From assembly GCA_032718475.1 (NCBI GenBank), contig JAUCBJ010006254.1:1-64000 (forward strand): 64,000 bases of DNA, read 5' to 3'. Below the pieces are notes generated by a model. The model made no database searches. It saw nothing but the letters and a program-made list of their open reading frames with translations, and was not told the DNA's origin. Positions 39,433 through 53,576 of the stretch are shown in pieces. The DNA comes from Nemertoderma westbladi (Eukaryota; Xenacoelomorpha; Nemertodermatida; Nemertodermatidae). A program made the translations under genes and the position numbers. Within the stretch, counting starts at the first letter, position 1, and the number at the start of each line of letters is the position of its first letter.

Positions 39433-42400
39433 ATTTATCTCCCTTTCTACCCGATCAGCTGCGTTTAATTTATCTACATTTCTACCCGATCAGCTGCGTT
39501 TAATTTATCTCCCTTTCTACCCGATCAGCTGCGTTTAATTTATCCCCCTTTCTACCCGATCAGCTGCGTTTAATTTATCTCCCTTTCTACCCGATCAGCT
39601 GCGTTTAATTTATCTCCCTTTCTATCCGATCAGCTGCGTTTAATTTATCTCCCTTTCTACCCGATCAGCTGCGTTTAATTTATCTCCCTTTCTACCCGAT
39701 CAGCTGCGTTTAATTTATCTCCCTTTCTACCCGATCAGCTGCGTTTAATTTATCTCCCTTTCTACCCGATCAGCTGCGTTTAATTTATCTCCCTTTCTAC
39801 CCGATCAGCTGCGTTTAATTTATCTCCCTTTCTATAATTTATCTCCCTTTCTACCCGATCAGCTGCGTTTAATTTATCTCCCTTTCTATAATTTATCTCC
39901 CTTTCTACCCGATCAGCTGCGTTTAATTTATCTCCCTTTCTACCCGATCAGCTGCGTTTAATTTATCTCCCTTTCTATCCGATCAGCTGCGTTTAATTTA
40001 TCTCCCTTTCTACCCGATCAGCTGCGTTTAATTTATCTCCCTTTCTACCCGATCAGCTGCGTTTAATTTATCTCCCTTTCTACCCGATCAGCTGCGTTTA
40101 ATTTATCTCCCTTTCTACCCGATCAGCTGCGTTTAATTTATCTCCCTTTCTACCCGATCAGCTGCGTTTAATTTATCTCCCTTTCTATAATTTATCTCCC
40201 TTTCTACCCGATCAGCTGCGTTTAATTTATCTCCCTTTCTATAATTTATCTCCCTTTCTACCCGATCAGCTGCGTTTAATTTATCTCCCTTTCTACCCGA
40301 TCAGCTGCGTTTAATTTATCTCCCTTTCTACCCGATCAGCTGCGTTTAATTTATCTCCCTTTCTATCCGATCAGCTGCGTTTAATTTATCTCCCTTTCTA
40401 CCCGATCAGCTGCGTTTAATTTATCTCCCTTTCTACCCGATCAGCTGCGTTTAATTTATCTCCCTTTCTACCCGATCAGCTGCGTTTAATTTATCTCCCT
40501 TTCTACCCGATCAGCTGCGTTTAATTTATCTCCCTTTCTACCCGATCAGCTGCGTTTAATTTATCTCCCTTTCTATAATTTATCTCCCTTTCTACCCGAT
40601 CAGCTGCGTTTAATTTATCTCCCTTTCTATAATTTATCTCCCTTTCTACCCGATCAGCTGCGTTTAATTTATCTCCCTTTCTACCCGATCAGCTGCGTTT
40701 AATTTATCTCCCTTTCTACCCGATCAGCTGCGTTTAATTTATCTCCCTTTCTACCCGATCAGCTGCGTTTAATTGATCTCCCTTTCTACCCGATTAGCTG
40801 CGTTTAATTTATCTCCCTTTCTACCCGATCAGCTGCGTTTAATTTATCTCCCTTTCTACCCGATCAGCTGCGTTTAATTTATCTCCCTTTCTATAATTTA
40901 TCTCCCTTTCTACCCGATCAGCTGCGTTTAATTTATCTCCCTTTCTATAATTTATCTCCCTTTCTACCCGATCAGCTGCGTTTAATTTATCTCCCTTTCT
41001 ACCCGATCAGCTGCGTTTAATTTATCTCCCTTTCTACCCGATCAGCTGCGTTTAATTTATCTCCCTTTCTACCCGATCAGCTGCGTTTAATTGATCTCCC
41101 TTTCTACCCGATTAGCTTCGTTTAATTTATCTCCCTTTCTACCCGATCAGCTGCGTTTAATTTATCTCCCTTTCTACCCGATCAGCTGTGTTTAATTTAT
41201 CTCCCTTTCTACCCGATCAGCTGCGTTTAATTTATCTCCATTTCTACCCGATCAGCTGCGTTTAATTTATCTCCCTTTCTACCCGATCAGCTGCGTTTAA
41301 TTTATCTCCCTTTCTACCCGATTAGCTGCTTTTAATTTATCTCCCTTTCTACCCGATCAGCTGCGTTTAATTTATCTCCCTTTCTACCCGATCAGCTGCG
41401 TTTAATTTATCTCCATTTCTACCCGATCAGCTGCGTTTAATTTATCTCCCTTTCTACCCGATCAGCTGCGTTTAATTTATCTCCCTTTCTACCCGATTAG
41501 CTGCGTTTAATTTATCTCCCTTTCTACCCGATCAGCTGCGTTTAATTTATCTCCCTTTCTACCCGATCAGCTGCGTTTAATTTATCTCCCTTTCTACCCG
41601 ATCAGCTGCGTTTAATTTATCTCCCTTTCTCTCCGATCAGCTGCGTTTAATTTATCTCCCTTTCTACCCGATCAGCTGCGTTTAATTTATCTCCCTTTCT
41701 ACCCGATCAGCTGCGTTTAATTTATCTCCCTTTCTATAATTTATCTCCCTTTCTACCCGATTAGCTGCGTTTAATTTATCTCCCTTTCTACCCGATCAGC
41801 TGCGTTTAATTTATCTCCCTTTCTACCCGATCAGCTGCGTTTAATTTATCTCCCTTTCTACCCGATCAGCTGCGTTTAATTTATCTCCCTTTCTACCCGA
41901 TCAGCTGCGTTTAATTTATCTCCCTTTCTATAATTTATCTCCCTTTCTACCCGATCAGCTGCGTTTAATTTATCTCCCTTTCTCTCCGATCAGCTGCGTT
42001 TAATTTATCTCCCTTTCTACCCGATCAGCTGCGTTTAATTTATCTCCCTTTCTACCCGATCAGCTGCGTTTAATTTATCTCCCTTTCTATAATTTATCTC
42101 CCTTTCTATAATTTATCTCCCTTTCTATAATTTATCTCCCTTTCTATAATTTATCTCCCTTTCTATCCGATCAGCTGCGTTTAATTTATCTCCCTTTCTA
42201 CCCGATCAGCTGCGTTTAATTTATCTCCCTTTCTACCCGATCAGCTGCGTTTAATTTATCTCCCTTTCTACCCGATCAGCTGCGTTTAATTTATCTCCCT
42301 TTCTACCCGATCAGCTGCGTTTAATTGATCTCCCTTTCTACCCGATCAGCTGCGTTTAATTTATCTCCCTTTCTATAATTTATCTCCCTTTCTACCCGAT

Positions 42401-45400
42401 CAGCTGCGTTTAATTGATCTCCCTTTCTACCCGATCAGCTGCGTTTAATTTATCTCCCTTTCTACCCGATCAGCTGCGTTTAATTTATCTCCCTTTCTAT
42501 AATTTATCTCCCTTTCTACCCGATCAGCTGCGTTTAATTGATCTCCCTTTCTACCCGATCAGCTGCGTTTAATTTATCTCCCTTTCTACCCGATCGGCTG
42601 CGTTTAATTTATCCCCCTTTCTACCCGATCATCTGCGTTTAATTTATCTCCCTTTCTACCCGATCAGCTGCGTTTAATTGATCTCCCTTTCTACCCGATC
42701 AGCTGCGTTTAATTTATCTCCCTTTCTATAATTTATCTCCCTTTCTATCCGATCAGCTGCGTTTAATTTATCTCCCTTTCTACCCGATCAGCTGCGTTTA
42801 ATTTATCTCCCTTTCTACCCGATCAGCTGCGTTTAATTTATCTCCCTTTCTACCCGATCAGCTGCGTTTAATTTATCTCCCTTTCTACCCGATCAGCTGC
42901 GTTTAATTTATCTCCCTTTCTATAATTTATCTCCCTTTCTACCCGATCAGCTGCGTTTAATTTATCTCCCTTTCTACCCGATCGGCTGCGTTTAATTTAT
43001 CTCCCTTTCTATAATTTATCTCCCTTTCTACCCGATCAGCTGCGTTTAATTTATCTCCCTTTCTACCCGATCAGCTGCGTTTAATTTATCTCCCTTTCTA
43101 TAATTTATCTCCCTTTCTACCCGATCAGCTGCGTTTAATTTATCTCCCTTTCTACCCGATCGGCTGCGTTTAATTTATCTCCCTTTCTATAATTTATCTC
43201 CCTTTCTACCCGATCAGCTGCGTTTAATTTATCTCCCTTTCTACCCGATCGGCTGCGTTTAATTTATCCCCCTTTCTACCCGATCATCTGCGTTTAATTT
43301 ATCTCCCTTTCTACCCGATCAGCTGCGTTTAATTTATCTCCCTTTCTACCCGATCAGCTGCGTTTAATTTATCTCCCTTTCTATAATTTATCTCCCTTTC
43401 TACCCGATCAGCTGCGTTTAATTTATCTCCCTTTCTATAATTTATCTCCCTTTCTATCCGATCAGCTGCGTTTAATTTATCTCCCTTTCTACCCGATCAG
43501 CTGTGTTTAATTTATCTCCCTTTCTACCCGATCAGCTGCGTTTAATTTATCTCCCTTTCTACCCGATCAGCTGCGTTTAATTTATCTCCCTTTCTACCCG
43601 ATCAGCTGCGTTTAATTTATCTCCCTTTCTACCCGATCAGCTGGGTTTAATTTATCTCCCTTTCTATCCGATCAGCTGTGTTTAATTTATCTCCCTTTCT
43701 ACCCGATCAGCTGCGTTTAATTTATCCCCCTTTCTACCCGATCATCTGCGTTTAATTTATCTCCCTTTCTATAATTTATCTCCCTTTCTATCCGATCAGC
43801 TGCGTTTAATTTATCTCCCTTTCTACCCGATCAGCTGCGTTTAATTTATCTCCCTTTCTACCCGATCAGCTGCGTTTAATTTATCTCCCTTTCTACCCGA
43901 TCAGCTGCGTTTAATTTATCTCCCTTTCTACCCGATCAGCTGCGTTTAATTTATCTCCCTTTCTACCCGATCAGCTGCCTTTAATTTATCTCCCTTTCTA
44001 TCCGATCAGCTGCGTTTAATTTATCTCCCTTTCTACCCGATCAGCTGCGTTTAATTTATCTCCCTTTCTATCCGATCAGCTGCGTTTAATTTATCTCCCT
44101 TTCTACCCGATCAGCTGCGTTTAATTTATCTCCCTTTCTACCCGATCAGCTGCGTTTAATTTATCTCCCTTTCTATCCGATCAGCTGCGTTTAATTTATC
44201 TCCCTTTCTACCCGATCAGCTGCGTTTAATTTATCTCCCTTTCTATCCGATCAGCTGCGTTTAATTTATCTCCCTTTCTACCCGATCAGCTGCGTTTAAT
44301 TTATCTCCCTTTCTACCCGATCAGCTGCGTTTAATTTATCTCCCTTTCTACCCGATCAGCTGCGTTTAATTTATCTCCCTTTCTACCCGATCAGCTGCGT
44401 TTAATTTATCTCCCTTTCTACCCGATCAGCTGCGTTTAATTTATCTCCCTTTCTACCCGATCAGCTGCGTTTAATTTATCTCCCTTTCTACCCGATCAGC
44501 TGCGTTTAATTTATCTCCCTTTCTACCCGATCATCTGCGTTTAATTTATCTCCCTTTCTATAATTTATCTCCCTTTCTACCCGATCAGCTGCGTTTAATT
44601 TATCTCCCTTTCTATAATTTATCTCCCTTTCTACCCGATCGGCTGCGTTTAATTTATCTCCCTTTCTACCCGATCAGCTGCGTTTAATTTATCTCCCTTT
44701 CTACCCGATCAGCTGCGTTTAATTTATCTCCCTTTCTATAATTTATCTCCCTTTCTACCCGATCAGCTGCGTTTAATTTATCTCCCTTTCTACCCGATCG
44801 GCTGCGTTTAATTTATCTCCCTTTCTACCCGATCAGCTGCGTTTAATTTATCTCCCTTTCTACCCGATCAGCTGCGTTTAATTTATCTCCCTTTCTACCC
44901 GATCAGCTGCGTTTAATTTATCTCCCTTTCTACCCGATCAGCTGCGTTTAATTTATCTCCCTTTCTACCCGATCAGCTGCGTTTAATTTATCTCCCTTTC
45001 TACCCGATCAGCTGCGTTTAATTTATCTCCCTTTCTATAATTTATCTCCCTTTCTACCCGATCAGCTGCGTTTAATTTATCTCCCTTTCTACCCGATCAG
45101 CTGCGTTTAATTTATCTCCCTTTCTATAATTTATCTCCCTTTCTACCCGATCAGCTGCGTTTAATTTATCTCCCTTTCTATAATTTATCTCCTTTTCTAC
45201 CCGATCAGCTGCGTTTAATTTATCTCCCTTTCTACCCGATCAGCTGCGTTTAATTTATCTCCCTTTCTATAATTTATCTCCCTTTCTACCCGATCAGCTG
45301 CGTTTAATTTATCTCCCTTTCTATAATTTATCTCCCTTTCTACCCGATCAGCTGCGTTTAATTTATCTCCCTTTCTACCCGATCAGCTGCGTTTAATTTA

Positions 45401-48400
45401 TCTCCCTTTCTACCCGATCAGCTGCGTTTAATTTATCTCCCTTTCTACCCGATCATCTGCGTTTAATTTATCTCCCTTTCTATAATTTATCTCCCTTTCT
45501 ATAATTTATCTCCCTTTCTACCCGATCAGCTGCGTTTAATTTATCTCCCTTTCTATAATTTATCTCCCTTTCTACCCGATCAGCTGCGTTTAATTTATCT
45601 CCCTTTCTATAATTTATCTCCTTTTCTACCCGATCAGCTGCGTTTAATTTATCTCCCTTTCTACCCGATCAGCTGCGTTTAATTTATCTCCCTTTCTATA
45701 ATTTATCTCCCTTTCTACCCGATCAGCTGCGTTTAATTTATCTCCCTTTCTATAATTTATCTCCCTTTCTACCCGATCAGCTGCGTTTAATTTATCTCCC
45801 TTTCTACCCGATCAGCTGCGTTTAATTTATCTCCCTTTCTACCCGATCAGCTGCGTTTAATTTATCTCCCTTTCTACCCGATCATCTGCGTTTAATTTAT
45901 CTCCCTTTCTATAATTTATCTCCCTTTCTATCCGATCAGCTGCGTTTAATTTATCTCCCTTTCTACCCGATCAGCTGCGTTTAATTTATCTCCCTTTCTA
46001 TAATTTATCTCCCTTTCTACCCGATCAGCTGCGTTTAATTTATCTCCCTTTCTACCCGATCAGCTGCGTTTAATTTATCTCCCTTTCTACCCGATCAGCT
46101 GCGTTTAATTTATCTCCCTTTCTACCCGATCAGCTGCGTTTAATTTATCTCCCTTTCTACCCGATCATCTGCGTTTAATTTATCTCCCTTTCTATAATTT
46201 ATCTCCCTTTCTATCCGATCAGCTGCGTTTAATTTATCTCCCTTTCTACCCGATCAGCTGCGTTTAATTTATCTCCCTTTCTATAATTTATCTCCCTTTC
46301 TACCCGATCAGCTGCGTTTAATTTATCTCCCTTTCTACCCGATCAGCTGCGTTTAATTTATCTCCCTTTCTACCCGATCAGCTGCGTTTAATTTATCTCC
46401 CTTTCTACCCGATCAGCTGCGTTTAATTTATCTCCCTTTCTACCCGATCATCTGCGTTTAATTTATCTCCCTTTCTATAATTTATCTCCCTTTCTATAAT
46501 TTATCTCCCTTTCTACCCGATCAGCTGCGTTTAATTTATCTCCCTTTCTATAATTTATCTCCCTTTCTACCCGATCAGCTGCGTTTAATTTATCTCCCTT
46601 TCTATAATTTATCTCCTTTCTACCCGATCAGCTGCGTTTAATTTATCTCCCTTTCTACCCGATCAGCTGCGTTTAATTTATCTCCCTTTCTATAATTTAT
46701 CTCCCTTTCTACCCGATCAGCTGCGTTTAATTTATCTCCCTTTCTATAATTTATCTCCCTTTCTACCCGATCAGCTGCGTTTAATTTATCTCCCTTTCTA
46801 CCCGATCAGCTGCGTTTAATTTATCTCCCTTTCTACCCGATCAGCTGCGTTTAATTTATCTCCCTTTCTACCCGATCATCTGCGTTTAATTTATCTCCCT
46901 TTCTATAATTTATCTCCCTTTCTATCCGATCAGCTGCGTTTAATTTATCTCCCTTTCTACCCGATCAGCTGCGTTTAATTTATCTCCCTTTCTACCCGAT
47001 CAGTTGCGTTTAATTTATCTCCCTTTCTATCCGATCAGCTGCGTTTAATTTATCTCCCTTTCTATAATTTATCTCCCTTTCTACCCGATCATCTGCGTTT
47101 AATTTATATCCCTTTCTATAATTTATCTCCCTTTCTACCCGATCAGCTGCGTTTAATTTATCTCCCTTTCTACCCGATCAGCTGCGTTTAATTTATCTCC
47201 CTTTCTACCCGATCACCTGCGTTTAATTTATCTCCCTTTCTATCCGATCAGCTGCGTTTAATTTATCTCCCTTTCTACCCGATCAGCTGCGTTTAATTTA
47301 TCTCCCTTTCTACCCGATCAGCTGCGTTTAATTTATCTCCCTTTCTACCCGATCAGCTGCGTTTAATTTATCTCCCTTTCTACCCGATCGGCTGCGTTTA
47401 ATTTATCTCCCTTTCTACCCGATCAGCTGCGTTTAATTTATCTCCCTTTCTATCCGATCAGCTGCGTTTAATTTATCTCCCTTTCTACCCGATCAGCTGC
47501 GTTTAATTTATCTCCCTTTCTACCCGATCAGCTGCGTTTAATTTATCTCCCTTTCTACCCGATCAGCTGCGTTTAATTTATCTCCCTTTCTACCCGATCA
47601 GCTGCGTTTAATTTATCTCCCTTTCTACCCGATCAGCTGCGTTTAATTTATCTCCCTTTCTACCCGATCAGCTGCGTTTAATTTATCTCCCTTTCTACCC
47701 GATCAGCTGCGTTTAATTTATCTCCCTTTCTACCCGATCAGCTGCGTTTAATTTATCTCCCTTTCTACCCGATCAGCTGCGTTTAATTTATCTCCCTTTC
47801 TACCCGATCAGCTGCGTTTAATTTATCTCCCTTTCTACCCGATCAGCTGCGTTTAATTTATCTCCCTTTCTACCCGATCAGCTGCGTTTAATTTATCTCC
47901 CTTTCTACCCGATCAGCTGCGTTTAATTTATCTCCCTTTCTACCCGATCAGCTGCGTTTAATTTATCTCCCTTTCTACCCGATCAGCTGCGTTTAATTTA
48001 TCTCCCTTTCTACCCGATCAGCTGCGTTTAATTTATCTCCCTTTCTACCCGATCAGCTGCGTTTAATTTATCTCCCTTTCTACCCGATCAGCTGCGTTTA
48101 ATTTATCTCCCTTTCTACCCGATCAGCTGCGTTTAATTTATCTCCCTTTCTACCCGATCAGCTGCGTTTAATTTATCTCCCTTTCTACCCGATCAGCTGC
48201 GTTTAATTTATCTCCCTTTCTACCCGATCAGCTGCGTTTAATTTATCTCCCTTTCTACCCGATCAGCTGCGTTTAATTTATCTCCCTTTCTACCCGATCA
48301 GCTGCGTTTAATTTATCTCCCTTTCTACCCGATCAGCTGCGTTTAATTTATCTCCCTTTCTACCCGATCAGCTGCGTTTAATTTATCTCCCTTTCTACCC

Positions 48401-51400
48401 GATCAGCTGCGTTTAATTTATCTCCCTTTCTACCCGATCAGCTGCGTTTAATTTATCTCCCTTTCTACCCGATCAGCTGCGTTTAATTTATCTCCCTTTC
48501 TACCCGATCAGCTGCGTTTAATTTATCTCCCTTTCTACCCGATCAGCTGCGTTTAATTTATCTCCCTTTCTACCCGATCAGCTGCGTTTAATTTATCTCC
48601 CTTTCTACCCGATCAGCTGCGTTTAATTTATCTCCCTTTCTACCCGATCAGCTGCGTTTAATTTATCTCCCTTTCTACCCGATCAGCTGCGTTTAATTTA
48701 TCTCCCTTTCTACCCGATCAGCTGCGTTTAATTTATCTCCCTTTCTACCCGATCAGCTGCGTTTAATTTATCTCCCTTTCTACCCGATCAGCTGCGTTTA
48801 ATTTATCTCCCTTTCTACCCGATCAGCTGCGTTTAATTTATCTCCCTTTCTACCCGATCAGCTGCGTTTAATTTATCTCCCTTTCTACCCGATCAGCTGC
48901 GTTTAATTTATCTCCCTTTCTACCCGATCAGCTGCGTTTAATTTATCTCCCTTTCTACCCGATCAGCTGCGTTTAATTTATCTCCCTTTCTACCCGATCA
49001 GCTGCGTTTAATTTATCTCCCTTTCTACCCGATCAGCTGCGTTTAATTTATCTCCCTTTCTACCCGATCAGCTGCGTTTAATTTATCTCCCTTTCTACCC
49101 GATCAGCTGCGTTTAATTTATCTCCCTTTCTACCCGATCAGCTGCGTTTAATTTATCTCCCTTTCTACCCGATCAGCTGCGTTTAATTTATCTCCCTTTC
49201 TACCCGATCAGCTGCGTTTAATTTATCTCCCTTTCTACCCGATCAGCTGCGTTTAATTTATCTCCCTTTCTACCCGATCAGCTGCGTTTAATTTATCTCC
49301 CTTTCTACCCGATCAGCTGCGTTTAATTTATCTCCCTTTCTACCCGATCAGCTGCGTTTAATTTATCTCCCTTTCTACCCGATCAGCTGCGTTTAATTTA
49401 TCTCCCTTTCTACCCGATCAGCTGCGTTTAATTTATCTCCCTTTCTACCCGATCAGCTGCGTTTAATTTATCTCCCTTTCTACCCGATCAGCTGCGTTTA
49501 ATTTATCTCCCTTTCTACCCGATCAGCTGCGTTTAATTTATCTCCCTTTCTACCCGATCAGCTGCGTTTAATTTATCTCCCTTTCTACCCGATCAGCTGC
49601 GTTTAATTTATCTCCCTTTCTACCCGATCAGCTGCGTTTAATTTATCTCCCTTTCTACCCGATCAGCTGCGTTTAATTTATCTCCCTTTCTACCCGATCA
49701 GCTGCGTTTAATTTATCTCCCTTTCTACCCGATCAGCTGCGTTTAATTTATCTCCCTTTCTACCCGATCAGCTGCGTTTAATTTATCTCCCTTTCTACCC
49801 GATCAGCTGCGTTTAATTTATCTCCCTTTCTACCCGATCAGCTGCGTTTAATTTATCTCCCTTTCTACCCGATCAGCTGCGTTTAATTTATCTCCCTTTC
49901 TACCCGATCAGCTGCGTTTAATTTATCTCCCTTTCTACCCGATCAGCTGCGTTTAATTTATCTCCCTTTCTACCCGATCAGCTGCGTTTAATTTATCTCC
50001 CTTTCTACCCGATCAGCTGCGTTTAATTTATCTCCCTTTCTACCCGATCAGCTGCGTTTAATTTATCTCCCTTTCTACCCGATCAGCTGCGTTTAATTTA
50101 TCTCCCTTTCTACCCGATCAGCTGCGTTTAATTTATCTCCCTTTCTACCCGATCAGCTGCGTTTAATTTATCTCCCTTTCTACCCGATCAGCTGCGTTTA
50201 ATTTATCTCCCTTTCTACCCGATCAGCTGCGTTTAATTTATCTCCCTTTCTACCCGATCAGCTGCGTTTAATTTATCTCCCTTTCTACCCGATCAGCTGC
50301 GTTTAATTTATCTCCCTTTCTACCCGATCAGCTGCGTTTAATTTATCTCCCTTTCTACCCGATCAGCTGCGTTTAATTTATCTCCCTTTCTACCCGATCA
50401 GCTGCGTTTAATTTATCTCCCTTTCTACCCGATCAGCTGCGTTTAATTTATCTCCCTTTCTACCCGATCAGCTGCGTTTAATTTATCTCCCTTTCTACCC
50501 GATCAGCTGCGTTTAATTTATCTCCCTTTCTACCCGATCAGCTGCGTTTAATTTATCTCCCTTTCTACCCGATCAGCTGCGTTTAATTTATCTCCCTTTC
50601 TACCCGATCAGCTGCGTTTAATTTATCTCCCTTTCTACCCGATCAGCTGCGTTTAATTTATCTCCCTTTCTACCCGATCAGCTGCGTTTAATTTATCTCC
50701 CTTTCTACCCGATCAGCTGCGTTTAATTTATCTCCCTTTCTATAATTTATCTCCCTTTCTACCCGATCAGCTGCGTTTAATTTATCTCCCTTTCTACCCG
50801 ATCAGCTGCGTTTAATTTATCTCCCTTTCTACCCGATCAGCTGCGTTTAATTTATCTCCCTTTCTACCCGATCAGCTGCGTTTAATTTATCTCCCTTTCT
50901 ACCCGATCAGCTGCGTTTAATTTATCTCCCTTTCTACCCGATCAGCTGCGTTTAATTTATCTCCCTTTCTACCCGATCAGCTGCGTTTAATTTATCTCCC
51001 TTTCTACCCGATCAGCTGCGTTTAATTTATCTCCCTTTCTACCCGATCAGCTGCGTTTAATTTATCTCCCTTTCTACCCGATCAGCTGCGTTTAATTTAT
51101 CTCCCTTTCTACCCGATCAGCTGCGTTTAATTTATCTCCCTTTCTACCCGATCAGCTGCGTTTAATTTATCTCCCTTTCTACCCGATCAGCTGCGTTTAA
51201 TTTATCTCCCTTTCTACCCGATCAGCTGCGTTTAATTTATCTCCCTTTCTACCCGATCAGCTGCGTTTAATTTATCTCCCTTTCTACCCGATCAGCTGCG
51301 TTTAATTTATCTCCCTTTCTACCCGATCAGCTGCGTTTAATTTATCTCCCTTTCTACCCGATCAGCTGCGTTTAATTTATCTCCCTTTCTACCCGATCAG

Positions 51401-53576
51401 CTGCGTTTAATTTATCTCCCTTTCTACCCGATCAGCTGCGTTTAATTTATCTCCCTTTCTACCCGATCAGCTGCGTTTAATTTATCTCCCTTTCTACCCG
51501 ATCAGCTGCGTTTAATTTATCTCCCTTTCTACCCGATCAGCTGCGTTTAATTTATCTCCCTTTCTACCCGATCAGCTGCGTTTAATTTATCTCCCTTTCT
51601 ACCCGATCAGCTGCGTTTAATTTATCTCCCTTTCTACCCGATCAGCTGCGTTTAATTTATCTCCCTTTCTACCCGATCAGCTGCGTTTCATTTATCCCCC
51701 TTTCTACCCGATCAGCTGCGTTTAATTTATCTCCCTTTCTACCCGATCAGCTGCGTTTAATTTATCTCCCTTTCTACCCGATCAGCTGCGTTTAATTTAT
51801 CTCCCTTTCTACCCGATCAGCTGCGTTTAATTTATCTCCCTTTCTACCCGATCAGCTGCGTTTAATTTATCTCCCTTTCTACCCGATCAGCTGCGTTTAA
51901 TTTATCTCCCTTTCTACCCGATTAGCTGCGTTTAATTTATCTCCCTTTCTACCCGATCAGCTGCGTTTAATTTATCTCCCTTTCTACCCGATCAGCTGCG
52001 TTTAATTTATCTCCCTTTCTACCCGATCAGCTGCGTTTAATTTATCTCCCTTTCTACCCGATCAGCTGCGTTTAATTTATCTCCCTTTCTACCCGATCAG
52101 CTGCGTTTCATTTATCCCCCTTTCTACCCGATCAGCTGCGTTTAATTTATCTCCCTTTCTACCCGATCAGCTGCGTTTAATTTATCTCCCTTTCTACCCG
52201 ATCAGCTGCGTTTAATTTATCTCCCTTTCTACCCGATTAGCTGCGTTTAATTTATCTCCCTTTCTACCCGATCGGCTGCGTTTAATTTATCTCCCTTTCT
52301 ACCCGATTAGCTGCGTTTAATTTATCTCCCTTTCTACCCGATCAGCTGCGTTTAATTTATCTCCCTTTCTACCCGATCAGCTGCGTTTAATTTATCTCCC
52401 TTTCTACCCGATCAGTTGCGTTTAATTTATCTCCCTTTCTACCCGATCAGCTGCGTTTAATTTATCTCCCTTTCTACCCGATCAGCTGCGTTTAATTTAT
52501 CTCCCTTTCTACCCGATCAGCTGCGTTTAATTTATCTCCCTTTCTACCCGATCAGCTGCGTTTAATTTATCTCCCTTTCTACCCGATCAGCTGCGTTTAA
52601 TTTATCTCCCTTCCTACCCGATCAGCTGCGTTTAATTTATCTCCCTTTCTACCCGATCAGCTGCGTTTAATTTATCTCCCTTTCTACCCGATCAGCTGCG
52701 TTTAATTTATCTCCCTTTCTATCCGATCAGCTACGTTTAATTTATCTCCCTTTCTACCCGATCAGCTGCGTTTAATTTATCCCCTTTCTACCCGATCAGC
52801 TGCGTTTAATTTATCTCCCTTTCTATCCGATCAGCTGCGTTTAATTTATCTCCCTTTCTACCCGATCAGCTGCGTTTAATTTATCCCCCTTTCTACCCGA
52901 TCAGCTGCGTTTAATTTATCCCCCTTTCTACCCGATCAGCTGCGTTTAATTTATCTCCCTTTCTACCCGATCAGCTGCGTTTAATTTATCTCCCTTTCTA
53001 CCCGATTAGCTGCGTTTAATTTATCTCCCTTTCTACCCGATCAGCTGCGTTTAATTTATCTCCCTTTCTACCCGATTAGCTGCGTTTAATTTATCTTCCT
53101 TTCTACCCGATCAGCTGCGTTTAATTTATCTTCCTTTCTACCCGATCAGCTGCGTTTAATTTATCTCCCTTTCTACCCGATCAGCTGCGTTTAATTTATC
53201 TCCCTTTCTACCCGATCAGCTGCGTTTAATTTATCTCCCTTTCTACCCGATCAACTGCGTTTAATTTATCTCCCTTTCTATCCGATCAGCTGCGTTTAAT
53301 TTATCTCCCTTTCTACCCGATCAGCTGCGTTTAATTTATCTCCCTTTCTACCCGATCAGCTGCGTTTAATTTATCTCCCTTTCTACCCGATCAGCTGCGT
53401 TTAATTTATCTCCCTTTCTACCCGATCAGCTGCGTTTAATTTATCTCCCTTTCTACCCGATTAGCTGCGTTTAATTTATCTTCCTTTCTACCCGATCAGC
53501 TGCGTTTAATTTATCTCCCTTTCTACCCGATCAGCTGCGTTTAATTTATCTCCCTTTCTACCCGATCAGCTGCGTT
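39433..53576 (+). repeat. 35-bp satellite, main segment (about 14 kb)
   Basis: Tandem 35-bp units with interspersed 19-bp derivatives. The region 39.4-47.4 kb is a mosaic of 35- and 54-bp periods and point variants (TATCCGATC, GATCATCTG, GATCGGCTG), with some blocks repeated at a few hundred bp. From about 47.46 to 50.74 kb I see an unbroken run of roughly 94 canonical units. Variants reappear towards the right edge, where the array stops at CTGCGTTCTCCC. There is no coding capacity. Confidence 0.95.
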
